Assembly (NCBI RefSeq): GCF_005886535.1
Contig: NZ_PNDS01000046.1
Location: 58,182 to 122,181 of the forward strand
Direction: 5' to 3'
Length of the DNA stretch: 64,000 bases
DNA from: Pseudoalteromonas sp. S2755
GTDB taxonomy: Bacteria > Pseudomonadota > Gammaproteobacteria > Enterobacterales > Alteromonadaceae
Shown here: one piece after another, positions 26,259-35,665 of the stretch
Layout: each line of letters starts with the position of its first letter
How positions within the stretch are numbered: the first letter of the stretch is position 1
Notes under the pieces: generated by a model
The model's input: the letters and a program-made list of their open reading frames with translations, nothing else
What the model was told of the DNA's origin: nothing
Databases searched by the model: none
Program-made: the position numbers and the translations under genes

Positions 26259-27158
26259 TTAATTTGCCTCACACTTAGCAGGTATAGTCCGGTTTCGTAG
26301 GGTAGTGACGATAATTTGCGGTAATAGTGGCATTACAATCATGCCAATCATCAAGCTATACTGAAGCGGTGTGAACGTTTCGCCCAGTAGCACCAACCCC
26401 GTTAAAATCCCCGCAATCGGATTTGCAATACCACCAAAGGTAAAGTCCACCACAGACATACGCTGTAGTAACCATACGTACAAGCTATAGCCCAGCGCAG
26501 TGTTCAGGAGCACAACCCATAATATGCCGCTGAGATTAGTCATCGAAAAATTGTTAATAGCCGCAATATACTTCGTTGGTGCGATAACACCGTGAATACC
26601 AGACACAAGCGTGAGAATAACGCCGCCAATAATGAGTTGCCAAGTTAATACTGTCCACCAGTGCATGCGATCACCAAGAGATTTAGTGATTGAGCTACCG
26701 ATCACGATACAGGTTATTGCCGCAAGTATTGCCGCTAAACCGAGCGGATTTAAACTCAGTGAACTCGGATCAAATAGTAACCAGGCCAACACAATAAGCG
26801 CCGCGCCGCATAAAGCCTGCACTAATCCCGGACGTTGTTTGTTAACTAACCAATGATAAAGCATGGCGAACACCGGCACAGACACCATGCCCACGCTCGA
26901 TATGGCAGATGGTAGCGTTAACGACATCACGAAGATCATGCTAAAAAAGGCCGCGATATTAATCGCCCCAAGGCTGCATAGTATTTTCCAGTCTGCTTTT
27001 TGTGGCAAACTCGGCTTAACTGCAAGCAAAATAAGCCCTGCCGGAAGCGCTCTAATAGCGCCAAGTAAAAGAGGCGGCCAGTCCGCAAGGGTGTATTGTG
27101 TCACCGCGTACGTGGTGCCCCACAAAAATGCAGGGATCATCGCGAGGAGTATATTCAC
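26259..27158 (-). CDS. EamA/DMT family transporter
   Basis: A 299-residue drug/metabolite-type membrane protein with ten hydrophobic segments in two EamA halves. FLWGTTYAVTQYTLADWPPL at the start is the EamA signature; VDFTFGGIANPIAGILTGL is the second-repeat hallmark. The start is GTG 27158 or ATG 27140; both lack a strong ribosome site. The first of two identical-type palindromes lies directly upstream. It is divergent from a MarR gene, suggesting a repressor-controlled exporter of a small metabolite or toxic compound. Substrate unknown. Confidence 0.88.
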   Translation of the reverse strand: MNILLAMIPAFLWGTTYAVTQYTLADWPPLLLGAIRALPAGLILLAVKPSLPQKADWKILCSLGAINIAAFFSMIFVMSLTLPSAISSVGMVSVPVFAMLYHWLVNKQRPGLVQALCGAALIVLAWLLFDPSSLSLNPLGLAAILAAITCIVIGSSITKSLGDRMHWWTVLTWQLIIGGVILTLVSGIHGVIAPTKYIAAINNFSMTNLSGILWVVLLNTALGYSLYVWLLQRMSVVDFTFGGIANPIAGILTGLVLLGETFTPLQYSLMIGMIVMPLLPQIIVTTLRNRTIPAKCEAN

Positions 27159-27164
27159 ATTAAC

Positions 27165-27182
27165 TATCTTTATGTTGAGATA
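27165..27182. promoter_or_regulatory. Palindromic operator copy 1 (EamA side)
   Basis: TATCTT-TATGTT-GAGATA, an imperfect inverted repeat beginning 7 bases upstream of the transporter start. The same 18-bp element recurs at 27222. A MarR dimer bound here would block transcription or translation start of the transporter gene. Confidence 0.6.
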
Positions 27183-27221
27183 CTTTGCGCTAAGGTATTA
27201 CTAAAAACACTTTTTGTAAAG

Positions 27222-27239
27222 TATCTTTATGTTAAGATA
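27222..27239. promoter_or_regulatory. Palindromic operator copy 2 (MarR side)
   Basis: TATCTT-TATGTT-AAGATA, a perfect 6-bp inverted repeat that differs from copy 1 by one base. The copies are 57 bp apart start to start. It lies 35 bases before the marR-type gene and is a likely site for autoregulation. Confidence 0.65.
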
Positions 27240-27274
27240 TTTCTTTACAAAGTTTGTTGTCGGGGCAAATATTG

Positions 27275-27757
27275 ATGGATGCGATTGATAGAGTACAAGA
27301 GCAGTGGGCTCGCGAAAAACCACAGTTAGAAACAACGCCCATGGCGATAATGGGTCGCTTAGTGCGTATAGCTAAACATATGGAAGCCGAAGTTGAAAAG
27401 CTGCACAAGCAATACGGATTAAATTTGGGCGAATTTGATGTGTTAGCTACCTTGCGCCGCAGCGGCAAGCCATTTCGTTTAACCCCATCAGAGCTATTTA
27501 AAACCATGTTACTCACCTCTGGCGCGATGACCAATCGGTTAGACAAGCTAGCGGCAAAAGGCCTTATTAAACGTGAGCATTGTATAGAAGATCGCCGCAG
27601 TGTAACGGTGGAATTGACTGCCGAAGGCCTCGCCCTAATTGAAAAGCTGATTGAGCCGCATATCGCCATTCAAGCCCAATTGGTTGAAGGGATGAGTAAA
27701 GAGCAGCAAACCTTGTTAAATGGCGAGTTAAAAGCGTGGTTAACGCAATTTGAGTGA
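27275..27757 (+). CDS. MarR family transcriptional regulator
   Basis: About 160 residues. The winged helix is visible: LNLGEFDVLATLRRSGKPFR with recognition helix LTPSELFKTMLLTSGAMTNR and wing VEDRRSV-like (CIEDRRSVTVELT). The first half is a dimerisation helix. I start at ATG 27275; an in-frame TTG lies 21 bases upstream. It is divergent from the EamA transporter, and two near-identical 18-bp palindromes separate them, the classic layout of a MarR repressor and its exporter target. Confidence 0.9.
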   Translation: MDAIDRVQEQWAREKPQLETTPMAIMGRLVRIAKHMEAEVEKLHKQYGLNLGEFDVLATLRRSGKPFRLTPSELFKTMLLTSGAMTNRLDKLAAKGLIKREHCIEDRRSVTVELTAEGLALIEKLIEPHIAIQAQLVEGMSKEQQTLLNGELKAWLTQFE

Positions 27758-28270
27758 GGATGTAAACAGTTTTGTAATATGTCGATTAGGTTGGAATAAG
27801 TGAAGCACCACCACAAGTGTTTCATAGTGTAAATAACCTAGTGGGAGGGGGTTTTCCCGCCGAGAAGTTGTGTTTTCGAGCTATTGTCGATGATGAGTTT
27901 GCGGGCGACCACTTCGAGTTGATTAATGAGTAGAGCCTTCCTTGGCTAATATCAAAGCGCATTCATGCGCTCCTCGTTCATTCTTTTGAAACGACGCGAT
28001 CGAGCGAACCAAGAAAACGTCGCCCCGACATCCTGTCGGCACATTGCATATCGGCTTATGCTTTATGGGTGTGATGGAGGGGGAATAAGTCGCCTGTGGA
28101 TTTCCACTTTCTCAATAGCGATAGACTCGTTTACAAGTTCAGAAAATCTAGGCTCCAGCCTCACAGTGTGAATAGTTCTGGGCACCCGCCGAGAAGTATG
28201 TTTTTCGGGTGTGACGAAGGAGAATAAGGTGCATGTGAGATCTTCTACGACTTTACAGTAAACCCCAAAC
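27758..28270. repeat. Intergenic region with dispersed repeats
   Basis: No gene is supported. Two repeat units are present. CCCGCCGAGAAGT at 27856 recurs at 28185, each followed by a similar T-rich stretch with TTTTTCG or GTTTTCG. GGGTGTGATGGAGG with GGGAATAAG (28067-28089) recurs with changes as GGGTGTGACGAAGG with AGAATAAG (28207-28228). A hairpin CCGACA/TGTCGG lies at 28025-28039. This looks like a decayed intergenic repeat family rather than coding DNA. A 72-codon minus-strand frame across it is a by-product of the repeats. Confidence 0.5.
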
Positions 28271-28297
28271 AAAAAAGCCACCTTGTTGAGGTGGCTT
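28271..28297 (-). terminator. Rho-independent terminator of speA-speB
   Basis: Read on the minus strand: a 9-bp stem AAGCCACCT/AGGTGGCTT with a 5-base loop, followed by TTTTTTG. It is 18 bases past the speB stop. Confidence 0.85.
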
Positions 28298-28315
28298 AGT
28301 CAAACTTGCATCCGA

Positions 28316-29236
28316 TTATTTATGCTTTACTGCCCACAGATGCAGTAGTTCGTGTGCAATGGTGGCGGCGGCGATTGCGGTGAGCTCGCTTTGGTCGTAG
28401 GAAGGGGAGACTTCTACTACGTCCATGCCTATCATGTTTAGTCCTTGCAGTGCGCGTAAAATCTTCAGCACTTTGTCGCTGGTTAGACCGCCGCATACTG
28501 GGGTGCCGGTGCCGGGTGCGAATGCAGGGTCTAGACAGTCGATATCAAAGGTTAAATACACCGGCAAGTCGCCGACGCGTGCTTTGATCTGCGCAGCTAT
28601 TTCTTCGGCGCTTAAGTCATTTGCTGCCATAGCGTCAATCACGCCAAACTCGTGGCCTTGCTCTGTGTACTCGGTTCTAATGCCAATTTGCATTGAGTGC
28701 TCTGGGCTTATTAGGCCTTCAATCGGTGCATGATAGAACATAGTACCGTGGTCATAGCGTGAGCCTTGGCTGTATGTGTCTGTGTGCGCATCAAAATGTA
28801 CGAGCGCCATTTTGCCATGAATTTGCTGATGAGCACGCAGCAATGGCAGGGTCACAAAATGATCGCCGCCTAGGCTTAATAGCGTTTTGCCTTGCTGCAA
28901 AATTTGCAGAGCGGCTAACTCGAGTTGCGCAGTGAAATACTCAGGATCGCCAACTGGGTAAGTGAAATCGCCAGCGTCTTGTAGTTTTATTTTGTCCCAC
29001 AATGCAAATGACCAAGGGTATTTTTTACTCTCCCAAGCTAAATGCACGGATGCGCGACGGATCGCATCTGGACCCAAACGCGCGCCTGGGCGTCCAGAGG
29101 TTGCCAAATCAAATGGCAAGCCAAGTACCACAACGTCTGCATCAATATCTGTGATATTGCGTACCATTGGCTGACGTAAAAACGTCATGCCGTTGGAGTA
29201 CAGAGAATGATCGGTGTGATCGAATAAATGGCTCAT
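28316..29236 (-). CDS. speB: Agmatinase
   Basis: A 306-residue ureohydrolase that splits agmatine into putrescine and urea. Binuclear manganese ligands are all visible: GGDH (His126), HFDAHTD (Asp149, His151, Asp153) and FDIDCLDP (Asp231, Asp233). GTPVCGGLTSDKVLKI is the C-terminal family block. It starts three bases after the speA stop on the minus strand, so speA-speB is one transcript and the pair makes putrescine from arginine. It ends at a strong terminator. Length and motifs match E. coli SpeB. Confidence 0.96.
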   Translation of the reverse strand: MSHLFDHTDHSLYSNGMTFLRQPMVRNITDIDADVVVLGLPFDLATSGRPGARLGPDAIRRASVHLAWESKKYPWSFALWDKIKLQDAGDFTYPVGDPEYFTAQLELAALQILQQGKTLLSLGGDHFVTLPLLRAHQQIHGKMALVHFDAHTDTYSQGSRYDHGTMFYHAPIEGLISPEHSMQIGIRTEYTEQGHEFGVIDAMAANDLSAEEIAAQIKARVGDLPVYLTFDIDCLDPAFAPGTGTPVCGGLTSDKVLKILRALQGLNMIGMDVVEVSPSYDQSELTAIAAATIAHELLHLWAVKHK

Positions 29237-29239
29237 GGG

Positions 29240-31153
29240 TTAAAAATCTTCCAAATAAGTATAGCCGTCAAGGCCGGTTTCAAGCTCTGCTAGGCAGGTT
29301 GCTTGCTCTTCAAGCGGTAGTTTGCTTTCAACAAGGTTGGCAAAGTTACGCTTAAATTGTTCAACATCAAGGTGTACATAACGCATCATATCGGCAACGG
29401 TGTCACCTGCATCGATATTACCCAGCGATAGTTCACCCTGATCGTCCAATGTGGCTACAACGGTGTGGGTGTCGCCAAATAGGTTGTGCATGTCACCTAA
29501 AATCTCTTGGTATGCACCCACCAAGAAAAATCCCAGTAAATAGGGCTTATCTTTGCAAAACTCAGGTACAGGCAATGTTGCTTCAATACCTTGACCATCC
29601 ACATAATGCTCCACCGTACCGTCAGAATCACAGGTAATATCCAGCAAAACCGCGCGGCGCTTTGGTGCTTCTGTTAATCCGCTAAGTGGCAATACAGGGA
29701 ATACCTGTTCAATACCCCAAGCGTCTGGCAAAGATTGAAATAGCGAGAAATTCACAAAGAATTTATCCGCAAGCTTAGCACTGAGTTCGTCAATAATTGG
29801 GCGATGGAAACGGTTTTTGTTGTCCATACGCTTGTTTAGCTCATAACATACACGCAGATTTACTTGCTCCGCCCAAGCTCTTTGCTCAAGACTTAATAGG
29901 CCCATCGCAAATTGGCTGTGTACTTCAGCCAAGTCGCCTTGCGTATCATGAAAAATTTCAATCAACGCACGGTCATCACTCTGCTCGTTGAGCGCCTGCC
30001 AAGACGTCCACATATTGTGTAGCAGTCTTGGGGCGTCACTCATCGGTGCAGTTATCTCTTCTACTTGGTAGCTTTCGGTGCCAATCACATCGGTGATTAA
30101 CACCGCATGATGGGCAGTTAACGCACGACCCGACTCAGAGATAATCTTTGGCATTGGCTGATTGTATTGCTTACAGGTATCGCCTACGGTGTAAACGATG
30201 TTGTTTGCATATTCAGCTAAGCTGTAGTTCATTGAGTTGGACGACTGGCTGCGCGTTCCATCGTAATCTACTGCAAGCCCGCCACCTACGTCTAAATTCA
30301 ACAGGTTTGCACCTAAACGGCGTAATTCGCAGTAGAACCTAGCGGCTTCACCCACACCAACGCGCACGTCACGAATGTTGGCCATTTGCGACCCTAAGTG
30401 AAAGTGCACCAGTTGCAGCGCGTCTAGCATGTCAGCGTGCTTTAATTGGTTAACAACCGTAAGCACTTGCGATGCAGACAGGCCAAATTTGGACTTTTCG
30501 CCGCCGCTTGCTTGCCATTTGCCTTTACCTTGTGATGCCAAACGAACGCGTAAGCCTAAGCGTGGTTTCACGTTTAGTGCTTTGGCTTCTGCCATCACGA
30601 TGTCGAGCTCAGAACGCTTTTCTAAAACGATATAAACTTGATGACCTAATTTTTCACCGATAAGCGCAAGACGGACATATTCTCTGTCTTTGTAGCCGTT
30701 ACACACGATCACTGCGCTGGTCTTTTCACTGAGCGCCAATACAGTAAGTAACTCAGCTTTACTGCCAGCCTCTAAGCCAAGCTGTTTTTTATCACTTGCC
30801 GCTTGGCTTGCAATCAGCCCCTCAATGACTTCTTTTTGTTGGTTTACTTTAATTGGGTAAACCAATAAATAATCTTCTGGGTAGCTGTAATCAGTAATCG
30901 CCTGATTAAACGCACCAACAATATTATGTACACGCTGCTCTAAAATTTGTGGAAAACGTACTAGCGCAGGTAGGGTATAACCCTCAGATTTAATTTGTTG
31001 TGCAATGTTTGTCAGAGTTACGGCGTGCTGTGGTTGCTGTTGGTTCGGCATCGCAGTAACCTCTCCCTGATCATTAATACCAAAGAAGCCTTGGCTCCAG
31101 TGGCGCACGTTGTAGCATTCACGTGCTTGCTCAGAAGAGATAAATTTGGTCAT
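29240..31153 (-). CDS. speA: Biosynthetic arginine decarboxylase
   Basis: A 637-residue PLP enzyme (fold type III) that turns arginine into agmatine. [14 protein letters not shown] holds the Schiff-base Lys. [23 protein letters not shown] and [14 protein letters not shown] are cofactor-binding blocks. [12 protein letters not shown] and [19 protein letters not shown] are conserved in the C-terminal part, with Cys and Asp of the second-subunit active site. AAGGA precedes the ATG by about 8 bases. It is followed by speB (three-base gap), so the operon runs arginine to agmatine to putrescine. Length fits E. coli SpeA (658). Confidence 0.96.
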   Translation of the reverse strand: MTKFISSEQARECYNVRHWSQGFFGINDQGEVTAMPNQQQPQHAVTLTNIAQQIKSEGYTLPALVRFPQILEQRVHNIVGAFNQAITDYSYPEDYLLVYPIKVNQQKEVIEGLIASQAASDKKQLGLEAGSKAELLTVLALSEKTSAVIVCNGYKDREYVRLALIGEKLGHQVYIVLEKRSELDIVMAEAKALNVKPRLGLRVRLASQGKGKWQASGGEKSKFGLSASQVLTVVNQLKHADMLDALQLVHFHLGSQMANIRDVRVGVGEAARFYCELRRLGANLLNLDVGGGLAVDYDGTRSQSSNSMNYSLAEYANNIVYTVGDTCKQYNQPMPKIISESGRALTAHHAVLITDVIGTESYQVEEITAPMSDAPRLLHNMWTSWQALNEQSDDRALIEIFHDTQGDLAEVHSQFAMGLLSLEQRAWAEQVNLRVCYELNKRMDNKNRFHRPIIDELSAKLADKFFVNFSLFQSLPDAWGIEQVFPVLPLSGLTEAPKRRAVLLDITCDSDGTVEHYVDGQGIEATLPVPEFCKDKPYLLGFFLVGAYQEILGDMHNLFGDTHTVVATLDDQGELSLGNIDAGDTVADMMRYVHLDVEQFKRNFANLVESKLPLEEQATCLAELETGLDGYTYLEDF

Positions 31154-31424
31154 TCAAGTTCCTTAACATAAGTTAGAGTTCAGCCTGCAGTGCGCCATCA
31201 TTGGCGGCTACTCACTGAGTGAAAGGTCTCATTAATTTTCGCGCATTAGACACAAATAGAGAGTCTCAGTCTAATGAGTTATTTTGCTCGTCAAGAGTGA
31301 CAAATCTTACCCTCGGTTTAGTTGCGATATAACGTGAATTAAGTGAGAGTAAACAAGAACTAGTAATTTCTATTCTCATGGTTATTTCTAGCTAACGTTC
31401 CATCAATACGCAAGGTTTGCATCA

Positions 31425-32375
31425 ATGACAATCAATCTTATTTATATCGTTTTAGGTTTATCACTCTTGGTCTTTGGTGCTGACCGTTTAGTCGCGGGTG
31501 CCTCTAAGCTAGCTGCGAGTTTTAATGTTCCAAGCGTATTGATTGGGTTAACGATAGTGTCATTTGGTACTAGTGCTCCTGAGCTTACTGTCAGTATTCA
31601 GTCAGCCGTTACGGGGCAAGGTAGTCTCGCTTTTGCTAATGTGTTAGGCAGCAATACCTTTAATATTCTGTTTATACTCGGTGTATCTGCACTGATAGCG
31701 CCGCTGGTGGTTTCACAGGAATTAGTGAAACGAGATATTCCAATGCTAGTGATCGCCAGTTTTATAGTCACTGCATTAGTCTGGGATGGCTGGCTCAGTC
31801 AGTTAGACGCAGCATTATTGTGCTTGCTTTTGTTATTTTATGTCGTTTATTTGTTTACCCAAGGCCGTGCGCTTAGCAATAAGAATAATGAACCGACGCC
31901 ATCACAACAACCAAACCGTTGGCGTGAGCGCGCAGTTAGCATGCTGCTATTTATCGTAGGGCTTGGCTTGTTAATACTTGGTGCAAAACTTATGGTGGAT
32001 AATGCGGTGCAACTAGCCCGTGCTTTAGCAGTGGATGAAGTAATGATTGGCTTAACTATTATTGCTATTGGCACGTCGCTACCAGAAGTGGTTACCTCAA
32101 TCATGGCGAGTATAAAAGGGCATGCTGATATTGCGGTAGGCAATGTTATTGGTAGTAATTTATTCAATTCATTGGGTGTACTTGGCGTGACAGGACTTAT
32201 CAGCGCCACTCCTTTAGAAGTGACAAGCCGTATGCTGAGAATTGATATTTCAGTCATGATCGTTGCAACGATACTTTGTACGCCATTACTTATTTCTGGG
32301 TTAATGCTCAGTCGCAAAGAGGGAGGCATCTTATTTATAGGCTACGTCGCATACTTTGTTTACACTTTGATATAA
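31425..32375 (+). CDS. Calcium/sodium antiporter, YrbG type
   Basis: A 316-residue CaCA-superfamily antiporter with two inverted halves of five helices. The alpha repeats are plain: IGLTIVSFGTSAPELTVSI (about residues 41-59) and IGLTIIAIGTSLPEVVTSIM (about 209-228). Each carries the Glu of the ion site. GSNTFNILFILG and GSNLFNSLGVLG follow them. YrbG relatives move Ca2+ or other cations against Na+. It is a single gene, followed at once by a long perfect inverted repeat. Confidence 0.92.
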   Translation: MTINLIYIVLGLSLLVFGADRLVAGASKLAASFNVPSVLIGLTIVSFGTSAPELTVSIQSAVTGQGSLAFANVLGSNTFNILFILGVSALIAPLVVSQELVKRDIPMLVIASFIVTALVWDGWLSQLDAALLCLLLLFYVVYLFTQGRALSNKNNEPTPSQQPNRWRERAVSMLLFIVGLGLLILGAKLMVDNAVQLARALAVDEVMIGLTIIAIGTSLPEVVTSIMASIKGHADIAVGNVIGSNLFNSLGVLGVTGLISATPLEVTSRMLRIDISVMIVATILCTPLLISGLMLSRKEGGILFIGYVAYFVYTLI

Positions 32376-32405
32376 TAAAGTTTCAGAAGTTTCTGAAACT
32401 TTATT
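32374..32405 (+). terminator. Long inverted repeat after the YrbG-type gene
   Basis: A perfect 15-bp stem AATAAAGTTTCAGAA/TTCTGAAACTTTATT with a 2-base loop, starting on the stop codon. Its A/T ends allow termination in both directions. Confidence 0.75.
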
Positions 32406-32465
32406 GAATTCATTAAGGGAATTGCTTAGTATGTTTTTGGAGCAAACAATAAATGAGAAAGGACA

Positions 32466-33308
32466 ATGAAAATAATAACATCAGCAGTACTCGGGCTCGT
32501 CGCCTATAGTTCAGTGGCCAGCGCCAACCAATCAGTTCATGAACACGATTATCAATATGTGGAAATAAACGGCAACAAACTTGCCTATGCTTGCAAAGGA
32601 GAGGGCGAAACGACGGCACTTTTACTAGCTGGTATGGGCCTTGATGCTCATGAAACCTACAAAAACACCATTCACAACATAAAGCCAAAAGGCTATCGCT
32701 TATGTTTTTATGATAGAGCGGGCACCGGAAAAAGCACTTTTGCAAAGCCTCGAGTACGGACTATGTTGGAGCTTACACAAGAGCTTGAGGCATTCACTCA
32801 AGCCACTAAAATGGATAATTTGGTACTTGTACCTCACTCTTTTGGTGGTTTTGTTGCAAGAGCCTATGCCAACCGAAACCCTGAAAAAGTGAAAGGGATG
32901 GTACTTATTGATATCGCTCATGAGTCTTGGTATCACAATATGAAAAGTAAGATGTCCAAAGAAGCTTGGAAGATCATGGATTGGATCGTCAACTGGGAGA
33001 GAGATACTCATTCATTAGAAGATTTGGAAGAAGCTTCTGCCCATACAGAGATGTATAAAATTAACCGGAAAATGCCAGTTACGATCCTGTCGCGTGGGAT
33101 CCCTCATGTGACTATCCGCTCTACCGGCATGAGTTATGCTGATGTTGATGTTTACACTCAAACGTCAAAAGATTCCCAGATAAAACTGCAAGAAATCGGC
33201 GACAATGTCACCTCTGTTACCATGAAATACGCTTCTCACCTATTTGATGAGACAGACCCATTTATTGCCATTAAATATATTGAAGAAATGGTGAATAAGG
33301 TACAATAA
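32466..33308 (+). CDS. Exported alpha/beta hydrolase
   Basis: A 280-residue alpha/beta hydrolase with signal peptide MKIITSAVLGLVAYSSVASA. The nucleophile elbow PHSFGG places Ser125. LLLAGMGLDA holds the oxyanion region, and KYASHLFDE provides His258. LVLVDI-type VLIDIAHESW fits the acid-side strand. No lipobox is present, so periplasmic or secreted. Substrate unknown; the fold covers esterases, peptidases and haloperoxidase-like enzymes. The gene is alone, with GAGAAAGGAC before the ATG. Confidence 0.85.
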   Translation: MKIITSAVLGLVAYSSVASANQSVHEHDYQYVEINGNKLAYACKGEGETTALLLAGMGLDAHETYKNTIHNIKPKGYRLCFYDRAGTGKSTFAKPRVRTMLELTQELEAFTQATKMDNLVLVPHSFGGFVARAYANRNPEKVKGMVLIDIAHESWYHNMKSKMSKEAWKIMDWIVNWERDTHSLEDLEEASAHTEMYKINRKMPVTILSRGIPHVTIRSTGMSYADVDVYTQTSKDSQIKLQEIGDNVTSVTMKYASHLFDETDPFIAIKYIEEMVNKVQ

Positions 33309-33379
33309 TATTTTTTAACCTGAAAGGTTAGTGGTTATAATGCCGCTAACCTAACGAGCAATAATAAAAAATAAAAGCG

Positions 33380-33769
33380 ATGTTTTCTCACCATATAAAT
33401 AGCTCAAAAATTACTACCTTCTTATTAGCATGCGTGGGAATAGCTGGGTTTGTATTATTTCTATTGGGCGTATTTAGCGCCCCAGAATGGACCTTAATTC
33501 TAGACTTTACTGCTAGCTTTTTGTGTTTATTCGTCGCGTTTAAGTTATATCAAAAGCAACTCAGGGCCTTAAATTGGGCTGTGATGCTCGGCGCACTCAT
33601 GTCCATAGGCGTAGTCGTCGAAGACACCGTAATCCAATTTTCATCAGGACTGTTGTTAACGGTTCAGTTGAATCTAGAAACCATTGCAGTAAAAATCAAC
33701 TTGCTTGGTTTGATTATCATCACGACTGCGCTCAGGGCAAAAATAAAGCTAGCTAATTCAAAGGAATAA
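33380..33769 (+). CDS. Small four-helix membrane protein
   Basis: A 129-residue membrane protein with four predicted helices (about 14-35, 40-58, 68-90 and 98-118). No family recognised. The hydrophilic ends are short. It ends three bases before the next gene, whose ribosome site AAAGGAATAATC lies at its 3' end. The two are probably one operon. A hairpin GGTTAGTGG/CCGCTAACC (33326-33351, one G-T pair) precedes the start. Confidence 0.6.
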   Translation: MFSHHINSSKITTFLLACVGIAGFVLFLLGVFSAPEWTLILDFTASFLCLFVAFKLYQKQLRALNWAVMLGALMSIGVVVEDTVIQFSSGLLLTVQLNLETIAVKINLLGLIIITTALRAKIKLANSKE

Positions 33770-33772
33770 TCA

Positions 33773-34417
33773 ATGGAGCTACTTAATTATCTGCAGACGC
33801 ATTTTATTACCAAAGAGACCTTGCTACGCGAGTCGCAGCTATCTCACTTTGAATTGGCTACGTTAATTGAAAAACGTTTGATGCCAAAAGCCGCCTATAA
33901 ATTAACATTAAAGCTCGAATGTGATTCTTTCTTTGGCGAGCACAGTGATAAAAGCTGTCTAGAATTTTATCCGCAAGGCGCTTTGGTATGGCTTGGTGCT
34001 GTGTTGCAAGCAGAGGATGAAGCACAAGCCTTTTCGCTCTTCAGTCAACGCTATAAAGACCAACTATATAGATTAAAAACGCAAGGTCTTAATCCACAAG
34101 ATGCAAAACTGGATCAAGACATCGACGCTCACTTAGAAAGTGAATGGCAACACTTTCTTGGTGGTATTTACGGACTTTGTACAAAAACCGGTTTACCTGA
34201 GGATATTGCAAATAAAGAAGCCGCTATCGTTATTATCAACGAGTATTTAGCACAAGATGAGCACTTGAGCCCAGATGAACTAACCAACCTTCACCAAGTG
34301 GTCGATTTATTAGATGAGGCAAGTGCTTTATTCGCGCCTCATGAGCGTGAACGTAGCTCGCGCAAGCGCTTAATAGACGACGTAAGAGTAAAATTTCCAA
34401 AGCCTTTAAGATCATAA
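33773..34417 (+). CDS. Unknown 214-residue protein, possibly DUF6058
   Basis: A soluble, acidic, helical protein. The N-terminal part, LLNYLQTHFITKETLLRESQ then LSHFELATLIEKRLMPKAAY, looks like a helix-turn-helix-like or bundle segment. It contains cysteines in LECDSFFGEH and YGLCTKT. The pattern SHFELATLIEKRLMPKAAYKL resembles DUF6058 proteins of Pseudoalteromonas, some labelled as natural-product-associated, but I cannot confirm this. It follows the membrane protein gene by three bases and has AAGGA at the proper distance. Confidence 0.55.
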   Translation: MELLNYLQTHFITKETLLRESQLSHFELATLIEKRLMPKAAYKLTLKLECDSFFGEHSDKSCLEFYPQGALVWLGAVLQAEDEAQAFSLFSQRYKDQLYRLKTQGLNPQDAKLDQDIDAHLESEWQHFLGGIYGLCTKTGLPEDIANKEAAIVIINEYLAQDEHLSPDELTNLHQVVDLLDEASALFAPHERERSSRKRLIDDVRVKFPKPLRS

Positions 34418-34454
34418 TTAACGGTTTTTCGCTTTTTAAATCATATGAATTGAC

Positions 34455-34471
34455 TTCACATCCATTTCACA
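34455..34471 (+). promoter_or_regulatory. Direct repeat upstream of the DJ-1/hydrolase/TCS operon
   Basis: TTCACA at 34455-34460 and again at 34466-34471, 11 bp apart start to start, one helical turn. The following bases are also alike. A possible -10 (CATAAA, 34480-34485) begins 8 bases after the second copy. Such spacing is how OmpR/PhoB-type regulators bind, and such a regulator is encoded in this operon. Confidence 0.5.
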
Positions 34472-34531
34472 CCTGTCCGCATAAAGTGTCTGTAACAAAA
34501 CAACACAAGGGTCAACAGGCCCGAGGACAGG

Positions 34532-35665
34532 ATGATGAACAAATCACTATTCACCTTATCTCTCGTTGCTGCGTTGTCAGCAACTTCAGTCAATACGCTT
34601 GCACAAGATAAAAACACACCTCATGTGCTCATGGTGCTCAGTAGCTATGGCGAAATGGGGGATGATGGCACTTTAAGCAAACCTGGGTTTGAATTTGACG
34701 AGCTCAGTAAAGCATATGCCGTGTTTAAACAAAATGGCGTAAAAGTCACATTAGCCTCGCCAAAGGGCGGTGAACCACTAGCAGATAAGTTCGATAAAAA
34801 CAAACCCTATAATCAAGCATACAGTAACGATACGGCGGCGATGGCGCAGCTTAAAAACACTAAAAGACTGAGTGAATTAGAGCCCGCGCAATTCGATGCT
34901 GTGTTTGTGGTTGGGGGTAAAGGCCCAATGTTCGACTTGCATGACTCCAAACCGTTACAGGCAATTATTCGTGATATCTACGTTAACAATGGCGTAATTG
35001 GTGCTGTTTGCCATGGTCCTGCGGCATTGGTGGATGTAAAGCTTGAAAATGGAGAGTATTTAATCGCCGGCAAGCGAGTAAATGGTTTTACTAACGAAGA
35101 AGAGGCAGCGTTTGGTAAAAAGTGGACCAAACAGTTTCCATTCCTACTTGAAGATAAACTCATTGAGCGTGGTGTATCGTTTGTGCAAGACGGGTTGATG
35201 TTGAATCAGGTAAGTATTGATGGTCAATTGATCACGGGACAAAACCCTTTCTCTACGGTAGATACCGCTAAAGCGGTGGTTGCGGCGCTTGGTCTGACGG
35301 TAAGCGAGTTACCGCGATTCAAAGACGATGAAAGTATTTTGTTAGTAGAGCAATTCTTTTCAGATAGCAGCAAAGCGAGGGCACGTTATTTAGCGGATAA
35401 GTCATCATTTGATCCTATGTTGCTCGGGATCTCTGGTTTATATCAAGCGCAGCATGCGCAAACTGCTCATCAACTTGAAGTGGCCGTTGAGTTAATGCAA
35501 TTAACCTTTGCAGATATTGATCTCCCCATGCTGTACGAAGCGTTAGTAAATGCACAGCTCAAACTAAATGATATATCTGGTGCACAGTCCACATTAGAAG
35601 CAGCGCTCAAAAAGCACGGGACGGCGGAGAGTCTGATTGCACTAAAGGAGAAAGTTTATGGTTAA
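34532..35665 (+). CDS. Exported DJ-1/PfpI-like protein with TPR-like tail
   Basis: A 377-residue protein: a signal peptide (cleavage near TLAQ), a DJ-1/PfpI domain (about residues 28-255), and a helical C-terminal tail (about 265-377). The nucleophile elbow is GAVCHGPAAL with Cys160 next to His161; FEFDEL holds the partner acid. VVGGKGPMFDL is the usual Gly-rich loop. Hsp31-like family members act as glyoxalases or chaperones; the export and the repeat tail (LYEALVNAQLKLNDISGAQS) are unusual. The first gene of a four-gene operon; an ATG three bases later is equally possible. Confidence 0.8.
   Translation: MMNKSLFTLSLVAALSATSVNTLAQDKNTPHVLMVLSSYGEMGDDGTLSKPGFEFDELSKAYAVFKQNGVKVTLASPKGGEPLADKFDKNKPYNQAYSNDTAAMAQLKNTKRLSELEPAQFDAVFVVGGKGPMFDLHDSKPLQAIIRDIYVNNGVIGAVCHGPAALVDVKLENGEYLIAGKRVNGFTNEEEAAFGKKWTKQFPFLLEDKLIERGVSFVQDGLMLNQVSIDGQLITGQNPFSTVDTAKAVVAALGLTVSELPRFKDDESILLVEQFFSDSSKARARYLADKSSFDPMLLGISGLYQAQHAQTAHQLEVAVELMQLTFADIDLPMLYEALVNAQLKLNDISGAQSTLEAALKKHGTAESLIALKEKVYG

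Noticed and set aside
28063..28281. A 72-codon minus-strand gene in the repeat region
   Set aside because: It crosses the dispersed repeats, has no ribosome site and shows no family pattern.
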